This document shows positions 9,170-17,406 of a DNA stretch of 64,000 nucleotides, piece by piece. A model generated the notes under the pieces. It was not told the DNA's origin. It did not search any database and saw only the letters and a list, made by a program, of their open reading frames with translations. The stretch comes from Micromonospora haikouensis (GTDB taxonomy: Bacteria; Actinomycetota; Actinomycetes; Mycobacteriales; Micromonosporaceae). The translations under genes were made by a program, and so were the position numbers. The stretch is taken from assembly GCF_900091595.1 (NCBI RefSeq), contig NZ_FMCW01000030.1, forward strand, positions 39,146-103,145, read 5' to 3'. Each line of letters starts with the position of its first letter. Position 1 is the first letter of the stretch.

Positions 9170-9874
9170 GTGAAGCGGGACCACTCACCCGTGCTGCCGG
9201 GCGACGGCGACACCGACTACGCGCGTTACATGCGCGTCGACGAACTGCTCGACCTGCAGCGCGGCCCGGATCAGGTGATCTGTCGCGACGAGCTGCTCTT
9301 CCAGGTGGTCCACCAGTCGACCGAGCTGTGGCTCAAGCTCGCGGCGTCGGAGCTGCGCGAGGCCGCCGCCCGGCTCGACGCCGGCGAGCCGGGCGCGGCG
9401 GAGCTGCTGCTGACCCGGGCGACGCTCGGCGTGCGGCTGGTCACCGACCAGCTGGAGATGTTCCGCCACCTGTCCCCCGCCGACTTCCAGGCGATGCAGC
9501 CGGCGCTCGGCAACGGCTCCGGCGCCGAATCGCCTGGCTGGCGGCAGGTGCAGGCCGCCAGCCGGCGGCTCGGGCGGGCCTTCGCCGACCATCTCGCCGC
9601 CCTCGGCGTCGACGTGTCCGCGCTGCCGGGCACCGACACCGCCGATCCGCTGCACCGGCTGGCCGAGGCCATGGTGGAGTGGGACGAGCGGGTCGCGTCC
9701 TGGCGGGTGCGGCACTACCAGGTGGCCCTGCGCATCGGCGGCCACGGCCCGGCCGGCACCCCGGGCAGCCCGGCGACCATGCTCGCCCGGCTGATCGACC
9801 ACCGGTTCTTCCCCGAGCTGTGGCAGCTGCGGGTGGGTGCCGCCGGCCCCGCGCCGGCCGCCCCGCGGGCCTGA
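9170..9874 (+). CDS. Tryptophan 2,3-dioxygenase-family heme protein with altered active site
   Basis: 234 residues from the GTG at 9170 with GAAGGGGA upstream. Canonical TDO cleaves the indole ring of L-tryptophan to N-formylkynurenine. Fold signatures are clear: DELLFQVVHQSTELWLKLAA, the heme-ligand helix SWRVRHYQVALRIGG (proximal His about residue 182), the substrate loop GTPGS and HRFFPELWQLR. Two residues that matter in classical TDO differ by eye alignment. The HHDE motif reads CRDE (Arg39 at the distal-His position, His55 in Xanthomonas TDO), and the carboxylate-binding Arg before the LGxGSG motif is Gln110. The protein is therefore a TDO relative that may oxidise something other than free tryptophan, as seen for divergent family members such as MarE and PrnB. 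It heads a group with a second TDO, a kynureninase-like enzyme and a methyltransferase. Confidence 0.85.
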   Translation: MKRDHSPVLPGDGDTDYARYMRVDELLDLQRGPDQVICRDELLFQVVHQSTELWLKLAASELREAAARLDAGEPGAAELLLTRATLGVRLVTDQLEMFRHLSPADFQAMQPALGNGSGAESPGWRQVQAASRRLGRAFADHLAALGVDVSALPGTDTADPLHRLAEAMVEWDERVASWRVRHYQVALRIGGHGPAGTPGSPATMLARLIDHRFFPELWQLRVGAAGPAPAAPRA

Positions 9875-9946
9875 CCCGGCCGCCGCCGAAATCGCCGGTT
9901 CCTCACCGTCCGTATTTAACACGATCGTAATGTTGAGGTGCCGTTC

Positions 9947-11248
9947 GTGCGTGAGCTGACGTCTTGGCGGTCCGGCCTATCCGATCCCGGCGACTTTCCC
10001 TACTCTGCGGTGCTCGGCGAGTTCCAGCGCGTCGGTAAACACTTTGTCGAAAAAGAACTGCTCGCACTTCTCGACGACATTCGGACGCGCGTCGTCGCGG
10101 CGGCGGGGCGCGCCGCCGGCGGGCCCACGGACCCGCACCGGTTGCTGCGTGACTTCCTCGACGTCGCGCTCGACAAGTGGGACGGCCGCTACGACTACCG
10201 CAGCTACCTGGCGCTGCCCCTGCTGCGGCTGCCCTGCACGACGGACGACCCCGTCGCCGGCCCGGGGAACACCCCGCAGACCGACCCGGCGGACGCCCGC
10301 CGCGCCTCCGACCGGCTCCTGCTGCGGCTGGTCGCCGACGCCCTCGACTTCGAGCTGACCGCCGCGGCCGGGGCCACCGCCCTGCTGCCCGAGCAGCGCC
10401 CCGGCCCGGAGACGGTCGCGAAGCGCCTGCGGCTCGGCGTCCGGGCCGCGCTGCCCGCGGTGTCCCGGCTCGACCCGACGCGGACGGTCGACGAACGGGA
10501 GCCGGCCGCCGCGGCGAGAGCCCTGCACGCCCTCGCCGCCGCCGACGTCACCGACGACGAGGAGCGCCGGCTGCGGCTGAGCATGCTGCCGGTGTACCGG
10601 TCGCACGACGAGTACCTGTTCGTCCGGGTGCTCCAGGCGTACGAGTGCGTCTTCGCCGGGCTCGCCGACGAGCTGCGCGGCACCGTCGCCGCCCTGACCA
10701 CCGGGGACCCGGCGGCGGCCGACCGGCTGGCGTACGCCCGCGACCGGCTCGCCGCCGCCGGGCCACTGTTCTCGCTGCTGGCCACCATGCAGCCGGAGTC
10801 CTTCCGGACCTTCCGGGAGTACACCGAAGGGGCCAGCGCCATCCAGTCGCGCTCCTACAAGCTGGTGGAGTCGCTCTGCCGTACCCCCGAGGGGTCGCGG
10901 TTGGACTCGGCGGCCTACCGCTCGGTGCCGGAGGTGCGCGAGTGGGTGCTCGCCGGGCACCCGTCGGTCGACGCGGCCCACCGGGCGGCGGTGCGCGCCG
11001 GCCGGCTCGCCGGGGCCGACCGCGACCGGGTCGAGCGGGAGATGCGCGCCTTCGCCGACGCGGTGCTCGGGTGGCGGCGCACCCACCACCGGCTGGCGGT
11101 CCGGATGCTCGGCGCGCGCCCCGGCACCGGCTACACGGAGGGCACCCCCTACCTGGCCGCCGTCCGCTCCACCCCCGTCTTCACCGCCGTCGGCCACGAC
11201 CCGTGCCCGGCGGCCCCGCCGACGAACACCGGAGGCTGTCCCGAGTGA
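9947..11248 (+). CDS. Second tryptophan 2,3-dioxygenase-family protein (larger, canonical-looking active site)
   Basis: About 433 residues. The C-terminal half matches the TDO fold: LPVYRSHDEYLFVRVLQAYE (distal His about 220), TFREYTEGASAIQSRSYKLV (substrate-binding Arg about 290), and WRRTHHRLAVRMLG followed by GTGYTEGTPYL (heme-ligand His about 380 and substrate loop). Unlike the upstream paralog, it keeps the distal His and the FR arginine, so it is the better candidate for true tryptophan cleavage. The N-terminal 190 residues are extra and Asp/Arg/Ala-rich. GTG at 9947 is preferred because TGAGG lies 8 bases upstream; GTG at 9938 in the same frame overlaps that site. Its stop overlaps the start of the next gene (GTGA, 11245-11248), indicating translational coupling. 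Confidence 0.82.
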   Translation: MRELTSWRSGLSDPGDFPYSAVLGEFQRVGKHFVEKELLALLDDIRTRVVAAAGRAAGGPTDPHRLLRDFLDVALDKWDGRYDYRSYLALPLLRLPCTTDDPVAGPGNTPQTDPADARRASDRLLLRLVADALDFELTAAAGATALLPEQRPGPETVAKRLRLGVRAALPAVSRLDPTRTVDEREPAAAARALHALAAADVTDDEERRLRLSMLPVYRSHDEYLFVRVLQAYECVFAGLADELRGTVAALTTGDPAAADRLAYARDRLAAAGPLFSLLATMQPESFRTFREYTEGASAIQSRSYKLVESLCRTPEGSRLDSAAYRSVPEVREWVLAGHPSVDAAHRAAVRAGRLAGADRDRVEREMRAFADAVLGWRRTHHRLAVRMLGARPGTGYTEGTPYLAAVRSTPVFTAVGHDPCPAAPPTNTGGCPE

Positions 11249-12423
11249 GCACACCCGACCCGGCCCCGGCCGCCGACGAGGCGCGCTGCCTCGACGCGGA
11301 CGCCCACGCCGCCCTGCGCGCCGAGTTCCCGCTGCTGGGCACCTGCGTCTACCTGAACAACAACTCCACCGGCGCGGTCCCGCAGGGCGCGCAGCGGGTC
11401 CTGGCCGACTACTGGGAGACCCTGCGCGGCTGGCGCGACGACGTGTGGCAGGGCTGGCACGTCGGCCTCGACCGGTACGCCGACTCGGTGGCCGCGCTCA
11501 TCGGCGCGCCGGCGGGCAGCGTGGTCACCGACGCGAACCTGAGCACCCTGCTGGCCCGGATCGCCTCCTGCTTCGACTACCGCCCGCCCCGCGACCGGGT
11601 CGTCACCACCGACCTGGAGTTCCCGACCGTGCCGTTCGTCTGGAACGCGTTCGGCCGCTACGGGGCGCACGCCGACGTGGTCGCCACCGGCGGCGTCCGG
11701 TTCGACCAGGACGCCCTCGAGGCGCGCATCGACGAGCGGACGCTGCTGGTGTGCGTGCCGCACGCCAGCTTCGCCTCCGGCGACACCATCGACCTGCCCC
11801 GGCTCGTCGCCCACGCCCACGACGCCGGCGCCCTGGTGGTCGTCGACGCCTTCCAGACGGTCGGGGTGCTGCCGCTGGACGTGACCGCGCTGGGCGTGGA
11901 CGTCGTCCTCGGCGGCGCGCACAAGTGGCTGTGCGGCGTCGGCACCGCCTTCTGCTACGTCCGGCCGGACCTGACGCCCCGGCTGGAGCCGGCGGCGACC
12001 GGCTGGCAGGCCGGGGACGTCGCGCTGACCTTCCGGCCGTCGACCGGCTGGGCGGCCGGCGCGCAACGGTTCGCCGGCGGCACGCCGTTCCCGCTCACCT
12101 CGCTGGTCTCCCAGGTGGGCCTGGACCTGCTGGCCGGCGTCGGCGTGCCCGCGATCCGGCGGCACTCCCTGGCCTGCACCGGGCGGATCATCGAGCGGGC
12201 CGCCGCCGCCGGGATCGCGGTGGTCAGCCCGACCGAGCCGCACCGCCGCGGCGGCGTCGTCTGCCTCGACGTGCCCGACGGGGAGGCGGTCAAGCGGCGG
12301 CTCGCCGCGCGCGACGTGATCTGCAGTTGGCGCGGCTGGCTGCGGGTCGGCCCGCACGTCTACAACACCGTGGAGGAGGTCGACGTGTTCATGGACGCGC
12401 TGGAAGAGGAGGTTCGCCGGTGA
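11245..12423 (+). CDS. Kynureninase-like PLP-dependent enzyme (class V aminotransferase fold)
   Basis: 392 residues, GTG start with GGAGG at 11231-11235. Kynureninase hydrolyses kynurenine or 3-hydroxykynurenine to an anthranilate and alanine. Features that fit are YLNNNSTGAVP near the N-terminus (compare YLNGNSLG in kynureninases), WQGWH, the PLP-binding Lys in GGAHKWLCG (about residue 227), RFAGGTPFPLTSL, and a C-terminal RGGVVCLDVP ... WLRVGPHVYNTVEEVD. The context of two TDO-family genes upstream supports a kynurenine substrate. A cysteine-desulfurase-like or other class V lyase role cannot be excluded. It overlaps both neighbours by 4 bases, so genes 9947-13445 form one translationally coupled operon. 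No kynurenine formamidase or 3-monooxygenase gene is present in the window. Confidence 0.78.
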   Translation: MSTPDPAPAADEARCLDADAHAALRAEFPLLGTCVYLNNNSTGAVPQGAQRVLADYWETLRGWRDDVWQGWHVGLDRYADSVAALIGAPAGSVVTDANLSTLLARIASCFDYRPPRDRVVTTDLEFPTVPFVWNAFGRYGAHADVVATGGVRFDQDALEARIDERTLLVCVPHASFASGDTIDLPRLVAHAHDAGALVVVDAFQTVGVLPLDVTALGVDVVLGGAHKWLCGVGTAFCYVRPDLTPRLEPAATGWQAGDVALTFRPSTGWAAGAQRFAGGTPFPLTSLVSQVGLDLLAGVGVPAIRRHSLACTGRIIERAAAAGIAVVSPTEPHRRGGVVCLDVPDGEAVKRRLAARDVICSWRGWLRVGPHVYNTVEEVDVFMDALEEEVRR

Positions 12424-13445
12424 ACGTCACCCTGTCGCCGCGGGCGCTGATGAGCCTGCTCGCCAACGGCCCGAAGGCGATGGACGTGCTGGAGACCGCC
12501 CTCACCCTGGGCCTGCTCGACGCGCTGGAGCCCGGCCCCGCCCGCCTCGGCGACCTCGCCGAACGGTTCGGTTTCCGGCCGCTGCGGCTGTACAAGTTCC
12601 TGGACTGCCTGGAGAGCCTCGGCGTCGTCACCCGCGAGGAACCCGACGACCACATCGCCGACGCCCGCTACCGGGCCGAGCCGGGGCTGCGCGACGCCGT
12701 GGCCGCGGTCGTCGGGCCGGACGCCGTCGAGCGCGACCGGGACCGCTACCCTTGGCGGGTGCTGCACGGCCGGCTGGCCGAGAGCCTGCGCGGCGAGGTC
12801 GGCATGACCGACGAGGACTTCGCGTGGCCGCCGCGAACCGACGAGCAGACCGCCGCGTTCGAGCGGAGCATGGCCGTCGGGCTCGGCCCGGTGCTGGAGA
12901 CGCTGCACCGGCACGCCGACCGGCTCTGGGCGGACCGGCGCCGCCTGCTCGACGTCGGCGGCGGCGACGGCACCCTCGCCGCCCGCGTGCTCGACGACGC
13001 CCCGCACCTGCGGGCCGACGTGTTCAACCTGCCGGCGGTGGCGCCCCTGGTGGCCGACACCCGGCAGCGCTACGGCCACCCGGACCGGCTGGGCTTCGTC
13101 GGCGGGGACTTCTTCGCCGAGCCGCTGCCGACCGGCTACGACGCGCTGGCGTTCGTCCGGGTGCTGCACGACTGGCCCAACGACGTCGCCCGCCGGCTGG
13201 TCGAGGCGGCGTACCGGGCCCTCGAACCGGGCGGGCTGCTGCTCATCGGCGAGGAGTTCCGCACCCCGGACCGGCTGGCGATGCAGTTCTTCTGGAGCTA
13301 CTTCCTGATCGGCGTCGACACCTGCGTCAGCCGGCTGCGAGAGGTCGAGTTCTACACGGGGCTGCTCAAGGAGGTCGGCTTCGAGCGGGTGGCGGTGCTG
13401 CCCGGCGGATGGGAGCTGGTCACCGCGTACAAACCGGCAGCCTGA
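12420..13445 (+). CDS. SAM-dependent methyltransferase, O-methyltransferase family
   Basis: 341 residues starting MNVTLSPRALMSLLANG. The N-terminal winged-helix dimerisation domain (about 1-100) is followed by a Rossmann methyltransferase domain with motif I RRLLDVGGGDGTLAARVL. The putative catalytic His is in VRVLHDWPND, and LLLIGEEF completes the active-site pattern of small-molecule O-methyltransferases. The same structural family includes C-methyltransferases that act on 3-hydroxykynurenine in pyrrolobenzodiazepine pathways (SibL type), so the acceptor here could be a kynurenine or hydroxyanthranilate. That link is inferred from the neighbours only. Its start overlaps the stop of the kynureninase-like gene (GTGA). 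Confidence 0.87.
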   Translation: MNVTLSPRALMSLLANGPKAMDVLETALTLGLLDALEPGPARLGDLAERFGFRPLRLYKFLDCLESLGVVTREEPDDHIADARYRAEPGLRDAVAAVVGPDAVERDRDRYPWRVLHGRLAESLRGEVGMTDEDFAWPPRTDEQTAAFERSMAVGLGPVLETLHRHADRLWADRRRLLDVGGGDGTLAARVLDDAPHLRADVFNLPAVAPLVADTRQRYGHPDRLGFVGGDFFAEPLPTGYDALAFVRVLHDWPNDVARRLVEAAYRALEPGGLLLIGEEFRTPDRLAMQFFWSYFLIGVDTCVSRLREVEFYTGLLKEVGFERVAVLPGGWELVTAYKPAA

Positions 13446-13480
13446 CCGGGTCGGGCGGGCCTGGTGCCCGCCCGACCCGG
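13446..13480. terminator. Bidirectional terminator hairpin between convergent methyltransferase genes
   Basis: A perfect 15-bp GC-rich stem (13446-13460 with 13466-13480) and a 5-base loop, lying directly after the plus-strand methyltransferase stop and before the minus-strand one. Confidence 0.8.
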
Positions 13481-13488
13481 GGCGCGCG

Positions 13489-14505
13489 TCAGGCCCGGCG
13501 GGCCACCACGGCGCCGTTGGCGCCCGGCGCGTCGAACGTCAGCCGCTCGATGTCGACGAAGCCGGCGTCGGCGAGCCACGCCGCGTACTCGGCGCCGGAG
13601 TAGTTCTTGCCGCCCTCGGTCTCGACCAGCATGTTCATGCCCATCAGGGCCGCCTCCGGCGGGCCGGTGCGGTCGTCGTCGAGCAGCAGCTCGCAGATGA
13701 CGACCGCACCGCCGCGCGACAGCGCGGCGTGGCACTTGGCCAGCAGCGCCCGGTTGGTCGGCTCGTCCCAGTCGTGCAGGATCATGCTGAGCAGGACGAC
13801 GTCGTGCCCGCCCGGCAGCGCCGGGTCGGCGAGGAAGTCGCCCGCGACCGTGCCGATCCGGTCGGCCAGGCCCTCCGCCGCGATCCGCTCCTGCGCCTTC
13901 GCGCACACGTGGGGCAGGTCGAGGATCGTCGCCCGCAGCTGCGGCAGCCGGCGGCAGAACTCGATCGGGAACGCCCCGGCCCCGCCACCGACGTCGAGCA
14001 GCCGGGTGTGCGCCCCGAAGTCGTACGTGTCGGCCAGCGCGCGGGCGGTGAAGCTGGAGGTGGAGAACATGGCGTCCCAGAACTGCGCCACCATCTCCGG
14101 GTCGACGGTGTCGAACAGCGACTGCTGGGACTGCGGGTCCCAGGTCAGCGGCCGGTTGGTGCGCAGCGCGTCGGCGATGCGGTGCCACGGCAGGTAGGTG
14201 CGCAGGTCGGAGTAGCGCACCTGCGCGCCGAAGTAGTAGGGCCGCCCCTCCACCAGGAACTGCTCGGCGAGCTCGGTGTTGCGGTAGCCGTCGCCGGCCC
14301 GCTCCAGCAGGCCGAGGGACGCGCTCGCGGCCAGCAGGAGGTCGGCGGGGCGCTCGTCGAGCCCGAACTCGGCGGCGGCCTCGGCGACGGTGATCGTCCG
14401 GCCGCCCGCGAGGCGGGTGAACAGCCCGAACTCGACGCCGACGGCGAGGGTCTTGAACCCCCAGACGCCGGCCACGAGGCGCATGAGAGGAGAGGGATTG
14501 ATCAT
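13489..14505 (-). CDS. SAM-dependent methyltransferase, O-methyltransferase family
   Basis: 338 residues. It has an N-terminal dimerisation/winged-helix domain and a methyltransferase domain with motif I TRLLDVGGGAGAFPIEF, putative catalytic His in LSMILHDWDEPTN, and GGAVVICELLLDDD. It resembles the methyltransferase on the facing strand only at family level; the two are not recent duplicates. The ATG at 14505 (MINPSPLMRLVAGVWG) lacks a clear ribosome site. It runs convergently into the tryptophan-type operon, and whether it belongs to the same pathway is open. The acceptor cannot be read from the sequence. Confidence 0.85.
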   Translation of the reverse strand: MINPSPLMRLVAGVWGFKTLAVGVEFGLFTRLAGGRTITVAEAAAEFGLDERPADLLLAASASLGLLERAGDGYRNTELAEQFLVEGRPYYFGAQVRYSDLRTYLPWHRIADALRTNRPLTWDPQSQQSLFDTVDPEMVAQFWDAMFSTSSFTARALADTYDFGAHTRLLDVGGGAGAFPIEFCRRLPQLRATILDLPHVCAKAQERIAAEGLADRIGTVAGDFLADPALPGGHDVVLLSMILHDWDEPTNRALLAKCHAALSRGGAVVICELLLDDDRTGPPEAALMGMNMLVETEGGKNYSGAEYAAWLADAGFVDIERLTFDAPGANGAVVARRA

Positions 14506-14561
14506 GAAAGCATGAGATCACAGCCCTCGGCCAATCCACAGTAGACACCCCGGGGGTCCGG

Positions 14562-15314
14562 CTACCCGCCCGCCGGCCGGTCTCGCCCCCGCCCCTCGAC
14601 GGCACGGCCGTGCGCGAGCGAGGGCCACCGGTCCACGGCCCACTCCCACCAGCTACGCCACCCCGGCGGCGGGCCGGGAACGTCGCCGCCGAGTTCGGCG
14701 GCATCCGGTGCCTGGAACTGCCCCCGCCAGGTGTCGATGTCCGCCACGCCCATCGGGAAGGTCGTGTGCGGCGCCGTCGCCCGGCGGTGGGTGATCCGGG
14801 CGAGCTGGGCGTCCCGGTCGACCGGCAGGTAGACGACGTGGCTGGCCACCCCGGCCGAGGCGGCCAGCCAGCGAAGGGCCGACCGTTCGTCGCGGCTCCA
14901 GAGCCCGAAGTCGAGCACGACGTCCACGCCCAGGCCCAGCGCCTGCAGGGCCAGCGCGATGAGCCGTCCCTCCAGCAGGTCGCGCTTGCCGGCGGGCTGC
15001 GACCCGTCGAACAGGGGGATCATCCACTCGTCCGGGGTCAGCCGCAGCGCGCGGTGCGCCGCGGCGAGTTCCTCGGCCCGGGTGGTCTTCCCGGCCCCGG
15101 GGAGCCCGACCATCAGGAACATCGTGGCGGTTTCGGGCGGCACGTCACGGTTCGGCGTCGCGGCGGGTGCGGCTGCGGCTGCGGCTGCGGCTGCGGCTGC
15201 GGCTGCGGCTGCGGCTGCGGCTGCGGCTGCGGCGAGCCTGTCGGTTCCGGTGCGGGATGCCCCGGGCGGGCCGGCGAAGGTGGCCGGGTGCGGTGGACGA
15301 GACTGCTGCGACAT
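14562..15314 (-). CDS. P-loop nucleotide-binding protein (AAA/Zeta-like kinase) with a poly-alanine tract
   Basis: 250 residues if translation starts at the ATG at 15314, which has GGGGAG 8 bases upstream. Walker A is LMVGLPGAGKTTRAEELA. The stretch RLTPDEWMIPLFDG and VVLDFGLWSRDERSALRWLA are typical of small P-loop kinases that phosphorylate small molecules or RNA ends. Before the kinase core lies a run of about 22 alanines encoded by eleven TGCGGC units. A shorter protein starting at MFLMVGLPG (15122) would avoid the repeat, but no ribosome site is seen there. It has no toxin or antitoxin neighbour. The substrate is unknown. Confidence 0.75.
   Translation of the reverse strand: MSQQSRPPHPATFAGPPGASRTGTDRLAAAAAAAAAAAAAAAAAAAAAAPAATPNRDVPPETATMFLMVGLPGAGKTTRAEELAAAHRALRLTPDEWMIPLFDGSQPAGKRDLLEGRLIALALQALGLGVDVVLDFGLWSRDERSALRWLAASAGVASHVVYLPVDRDAQLARITHRRATAPHTTFPMGVADIDTWRGQFQAPDAAELGGDVPGPPPGWRSWWEWAVDRWPSLAHGRAVEGRGRDRPAGG
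15168..15233. repeat. Hexanucleotide microsatellite, (TGCGGC) x 11
   Basis: Eleven perfect TGCGGC units (66 bp). On the minus strand they encode alanine only. A 6-base unit changes length without changing the reading frame, so copy-number slippage would alter a flexible linker and not inactivate the protein. Confidence 0.95.
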
Positions 15315-15656
15315 GGGTCTGCTCCCCGGATCACGCGGGACGATCCGGCAGCCCGCCGAGACGCGCGGGCTGCCGGCGGGACACCGATCCGGCGGTACGC
15401 CCGGCCCTGACCCCGACGGGGCGGGCGACGAGGCCGCGGTCACGGGCAACCGCGATACCGCCGCTATGCGGCGGCGCGGACGTCCATCGCGGCGAAGCAA
15501 CCCATGCGCCCACCGTAGCCGAAGACGCCGGCCGGGCCGCCGAGCGCTCGGCCGGGTCGCCGAGATCCACTGCGGGACGCCTCGCCGTCGGAGCTCGTCC
15601 CGACGCCCACCGGATCGCGCGGGAACCACGCCGCGCCGCCGAGCGACTATCGGTAC
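15315..15656. other. Intergenic region between P-loop kinase and anti-sigma genes
   Basis: About 340 bases between divergent genes. A 12-bp perfect stem (15345-15356 with 15365-15376, 8-base loop) lies just upstream of the kinase start, in its probable leader, and could be a terminator-like or regulatory hairpin. I see no convincing open frame with a ribosome site. No clear -10/-35 pair is recognisable, and the promoters of both genes should lie here. Confidence 0.5.
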
Positions 15657-16454
15657 ATGCGGTGCGAGCGGTGGCGGGAGATGCTGTCGGCCCAGTTGGA
15701 CGGGGAGGAGACCCCGACCGAGCGGGTCGCGGCCGAGGGGCACCTGGTCACGTGCGGTGACTGCCGGGCGTGGTTCGAGACGGCCGCGGCGGTGACCCGC
15801 CGGGCGCGTACCCGGGTGGTGACGGCGACGCCCGACCTGGCCGACACGGTGCTCGCCGCCGTCGCCGCCGCGCCGCCGACGCGGCGGCGGTGGTCGGCGC
15901 GACGGTGGCGGGAGCGGCTGGTCGCCGGGCTGCGGGCCACGCTGGGGCTGGTGGGGGCGGTGCAGGTGGTGTTGGGGCTGGTGCAGGTGGGCCGGGGCAC
16001 CACCGTCGCCCACGCGCACGCCACCGGGCAGCACCTGTGGCACGAGTCGGCGGCCTGGAACGTCGCCGTCGGCGCCGGATTCCTGTTCGTGGCGGTACGG
16101 CGGTTCCCGCCGGCCGGCGTGCTGCCGATGCTCAGCGCCTTCGTGGCGACCCTGGTGCTGCTGTCGGTGAACGACCTGGTGACCGGCCAGGTCGCCGTGT
16201 CGCGGCTGGTCAGCCACGCGATCCTGGTGTTCGGCTGGGTGCTCACCGCGCTGCTGTCGCGCCCCGGCCTGCGGCCGGGTGGGCCCGCGCCCCGACAGGG
16301 CCGGTCGTCGGGATCCCGCTGGCGCGTCGAGCTGGACGCGCCCGAACCGTCGGCGCCGGCGCTGCGGCTGCTGCCCCCGCACCCGTACTCGGCGCGGGCC
16401 CACGCCCGCCCCGCCGCGGCGGCCGACGGGCGGGACGACCGGCAGGCCGCCTGA
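15657..16454 (+). CDS. Zinc-finger anti-sigma factor with membrane domain
   Basis: 265 residues. The N-terminus is a zf-HC2/ZAS domain with HxxxCxxC (GHLVTCGDCRAW), the module that binds and inactivates ECF sigma factors, often in a redox-sensitive way. About four hydrophobic helices follow (for example LGLVGAVQVVLGLVQVG and LPMLSAFVATLVLLSV), then a long basic and proline-rich tail. The facing gene at 16542-17150 encodes a sigma-70 factor, the likely partner. The convergent layout is less common than a sigma/anti-sigma operon, so the two would be transcribed from separate promoters. Confidence 0.85.
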   Translation: MRCERWREMLSAQLDGEETPTERVAAEGHLVTCGDCRAWFETAAAVTRRARTRVVTATPDLADTVLAAVAAAPPTRRRWSARRWRERLVAGLRATLGLVGAVQVVLGLVQVGRGTTVAHAHATGQHLWHESAAWNVAVGAGFLFVAVRRFPPAGVLPMLSAFVATLVLLSVNDLVTGQVAVSRLVSHAILVFGWVLTALLSRPGLRPGGPAPRQGRSSGSRWRVELDAPEPSAPALRLLPPHPYSARAHARPAAAADGRDDRQAA

Positions 16455-16541
16455 GCGGGCACCGGTTCCCGCGACCCCCGAGGGCGTCTGGACCGGACGC
16501 GGGGGCAGCCCACCGACCCGCGGGGCGGGCGCCGGGTGGGC

Positions 16542-17150
16542 TCAGCCGGCCCGCCTCGACCGGGTCGGCCGGCTGTCGGCGTGCCAGGCCGCCACGAGGT
16601 CCTCCCGCGCCCGCGCCACCCGGGAGCGGATCGTGCCGACGGGGCAGCCGCACACCTGCGCCGCCTCGGCGTACGACAGGCCGGCGACCTGGGTGGCGAC
16701 GAACGCCTCCCGGCGCTCCGGGGCCAGACCGGCGATCAGCTGGCGCAGGACGACCCCGTCGTCCGTGCCCGGCTCGGCCATGCCCGCGCCCTCCGCCGCC
16801 GCCTGCCAGTCCGGCAACGCCGCCGTGCGCGGGCGGGTCACCGCCGTGCGGACGTGGTCGACGGCGACGCGGCGGGCGATGCTGAACACCCAGGTGCGGG
16901 CCGAGGACCGGCCGGCGAAGCCGGGCAGGCTGCGCAGCGCGCGCAGGAACGTCTCCTGGGTGAGGTCGTCGGCCTCCCCGGGCCCGGCGAGGTGGGCCAG
17001 GAACCGCCACACCGGGCCCTGCAGGGCCCGCACGAACGCGGCGGCCGCCGGCTGGTCGCCCGCGCCGGCCAGTCGGGCCCAGCGGGTCACCTGCTCGTCG
17101 TCGGCCCCCGCGCCGGCTGCCCACCCCGCGCCGCCACCGGGGCCGCTCAC
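16542..17150 (-). CDS. ECF-type sigma-70 factor
   Basis: About 202 residues from the GTG at 17150; the frame is open further upstream to 17378, but that part is low-complexity. Region 2 is FLAHLAGPGEADDLTQETFL and WVFSIARRVAVDHVR. Region 4 is REAFVATQVAGLSYAEAAQV with the recognition helix GTIRSRVARAREDL. No region 1 or 3 is seen, as expected for extracytoplasmic-function sigma factors. The facing zinc-finger protein is the probable anti-sigma factor. The signal and regulon are unknown. Confidence 0.87.
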   Translation of the reverse strand: MSGPGGGAGWAAGAGADDEQVTRWARLAGAGDQPAAAAFVRALQGPVWRFLAHLAGPGEADDLTQETFLRALRSLPGFAGRSSARTWVFSIARRVAVDHVRTAVTRPRTAALPDWQAAAEGAGMAEPGTDDGVVLRQLIAGLAPERREAFVATQVAGLSYAEAAQVCGCPVGTIRSRVARAREDLVAAWHADSRPTRSRRAG

Positions 17151-17406
17151 CGGCGGCCGTCCGCGCCGGTGCCGATCGTCGGCCGCGACGGGCGGTGCCG
17201 TCGGGCGCTCACCTGGACCGGTACGGTCCGCGACGCTGCTCGGTTCACGTGGTCTGTCTCCCGGCCCAGCTCCGGCGGTTGGCACCCTCCGCCGGGGCGA
17301 AGGGCCGATCTCGATACGCCGCCCGGAAGCGCCGCACCCCGGTTTGTCGGCCCCCACCCCCAAAAAGTTCCCACCCATTCATTCCCCGCCCACCCCGCCC
17401 GCCTCG

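Noticed and set aside
9170..13445. Assigning the tryptophan gene group to a named antibiotic pathway such as actinomycin
   Set aside because: Formamidase, 3-monooxygenase and assembly-line genes are missing, so the specific product is not supported.
15168..15233. Short regular repeats as a CRISPR array
   Set aside because: The unit is a 6-base microsatellite without spacers; no cas genes occur in the window.
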